Source of the DNA: an uncultured Peptococcaceae bacterium
Lineage (GTDB): Bacteria > Bacillota > Peptococcia > Peptococcales > Peptococcaceae
DNA: 6,701 nucleotides
NCBI GenBank assembly: GCA_937922955.1
Contig: CALAKO010000201.1
Coordinates: forward strand, 1-6,701
Direction: 5' to 3'
Below, piece after piece: positions 6,595-6,701 of this stretch. The translations under genes and the position numbers were made by a program. Within the stretch, counting starts at the first letter, position 1. Each line of letters opens with the position of its first letter. The notes beneath the pieces are model-generated. The model was not told the DNA's origin and did not search any database. It was given only the letters and a program-made list of their open reading frames with translations.

Positions 6595-6614
6595 AAACCT
6601 TATTATAGGCAGCG
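6582..6614. repeat. Perfect 15+15 bp inverted repeat, probable operator
   Basis: CGCTGCCTATAATAA (6582-6596), the 3-base centre ACC, then TTATTATAGGCAGCG (6600-6614): every arm position matches. It has no T-run on either side, and a transcript from the rightward promoter would contain only the right arm, so it is not a terminator and is better read as a protein-binding site in DNA. It covers the -10 and start point of the rightward promoter, and by symmetry puts a second TATAAT on the minus strand. Confidence 0.85.
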
Positions 6615-6701
6615 ACTCACGATATTTGAGCCATCCAGGTTGAACAAAAGTCCAATGGTATGAAGTCAAGAGGGTGAGGCAATAAAAAACAAGCAAAAAA
6701 C
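6615..6701 (+). other. Non-coding leader of the rightward transcript
   Basis: This would be the 5' untranslated RNA from the promoter at 6566-6594. The three plus-strand starts tried here (ATG GTA TGA, ATG AAG TCA AGA GGG TGA, GTG AGG CAA TAA) all stop within six codons, so no gene starts visibly in the window. The last part is A-rich with a purine run (AAGAGGGTGAGG), which might approach a ribosome site beyond the edge. Confidence 0.4.

Noticed and set aside
6582..6614. Palindrome read as an intrinsic terminator
   Set aside because: No T-run follows on either strand, the stem is AT-rich at its centre, and a consensus promoter starts transcription inside it.

Overview
The window looks like chromosomal DNA from an anaerobe-type bacterium, most plausibly Bacillota (perhaps Negativicutes or a Clostridia relative). 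This rests on strong AAGGAG/AGGAGG Shine-Dalgarno sites at most genes, consensus sigma-A-type promoters, compact intrinsic terminators and a CprK-like Crp/Fnr regulator. Base composition is mid-range. The genus cannot be read from the sequence, and no RNA gene, transposase, CRISPR array or phage gene is visible.

Layout from left to right. (1) Positions 1-1303, minus strand: a multi-spanning anion permease of the SLC13/DASS-like (ion transporter superfamily) type, cut at its C-terminus by the window edge. (2) Positions 1304-1467: a divergent promoter region. (3) Positions 1468-2154, plus strand: a 228-residue Crp/Fnr regulator. (4) Positions 2158-2195: a bidirectional terminator separating it from a convergent gene. 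(5) Positions 2207-2785, minus strand: an unrecognised soluble protein of 192 residues, probably starting with TTG. (6) Positions 2857-4287, minus strand: a second, complete permease that is a clear paralogue of the first. (7) Positions 4318-4404: a long terminator-like hairpin in the gap between permease and phosphodiesterase. (8) Positions 4426-6447, minus strand: a 673-residue alkaline-phosphatase-superfamily enzyme with a full set of metal-binding motifs. (9) Positions 6448-6701: an intergenic region with a perfect 15+15 bp inverted repeat whose left arm carries the -10 box of a fully consensus rightward promoter (TTGACA-N17-TATAAT), which must serve a gene beyond the right edge.

How the parts may work together (inference): phosphodiesterase, second permease and small unknown protein lie head to tail on the minus strand and could form one transcription unit, with the hairpin reducing or gating read-through into the permease. 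The regulator is divergent from the first permease and is the obvious candidate controller of it, and perhaps of the paralogous permease. A simple reading is an organic-anion or phospho-/sulfo-ester uptake and hydrolysis locus, but the substrate is not identifiable. The most unusual items are the palindromic promoter at 6566-6614, the hairpin at 4318-4404, and the loss of the canonical SNT sodium/substrate motif in the first re-entrant hairpin of both permeases.
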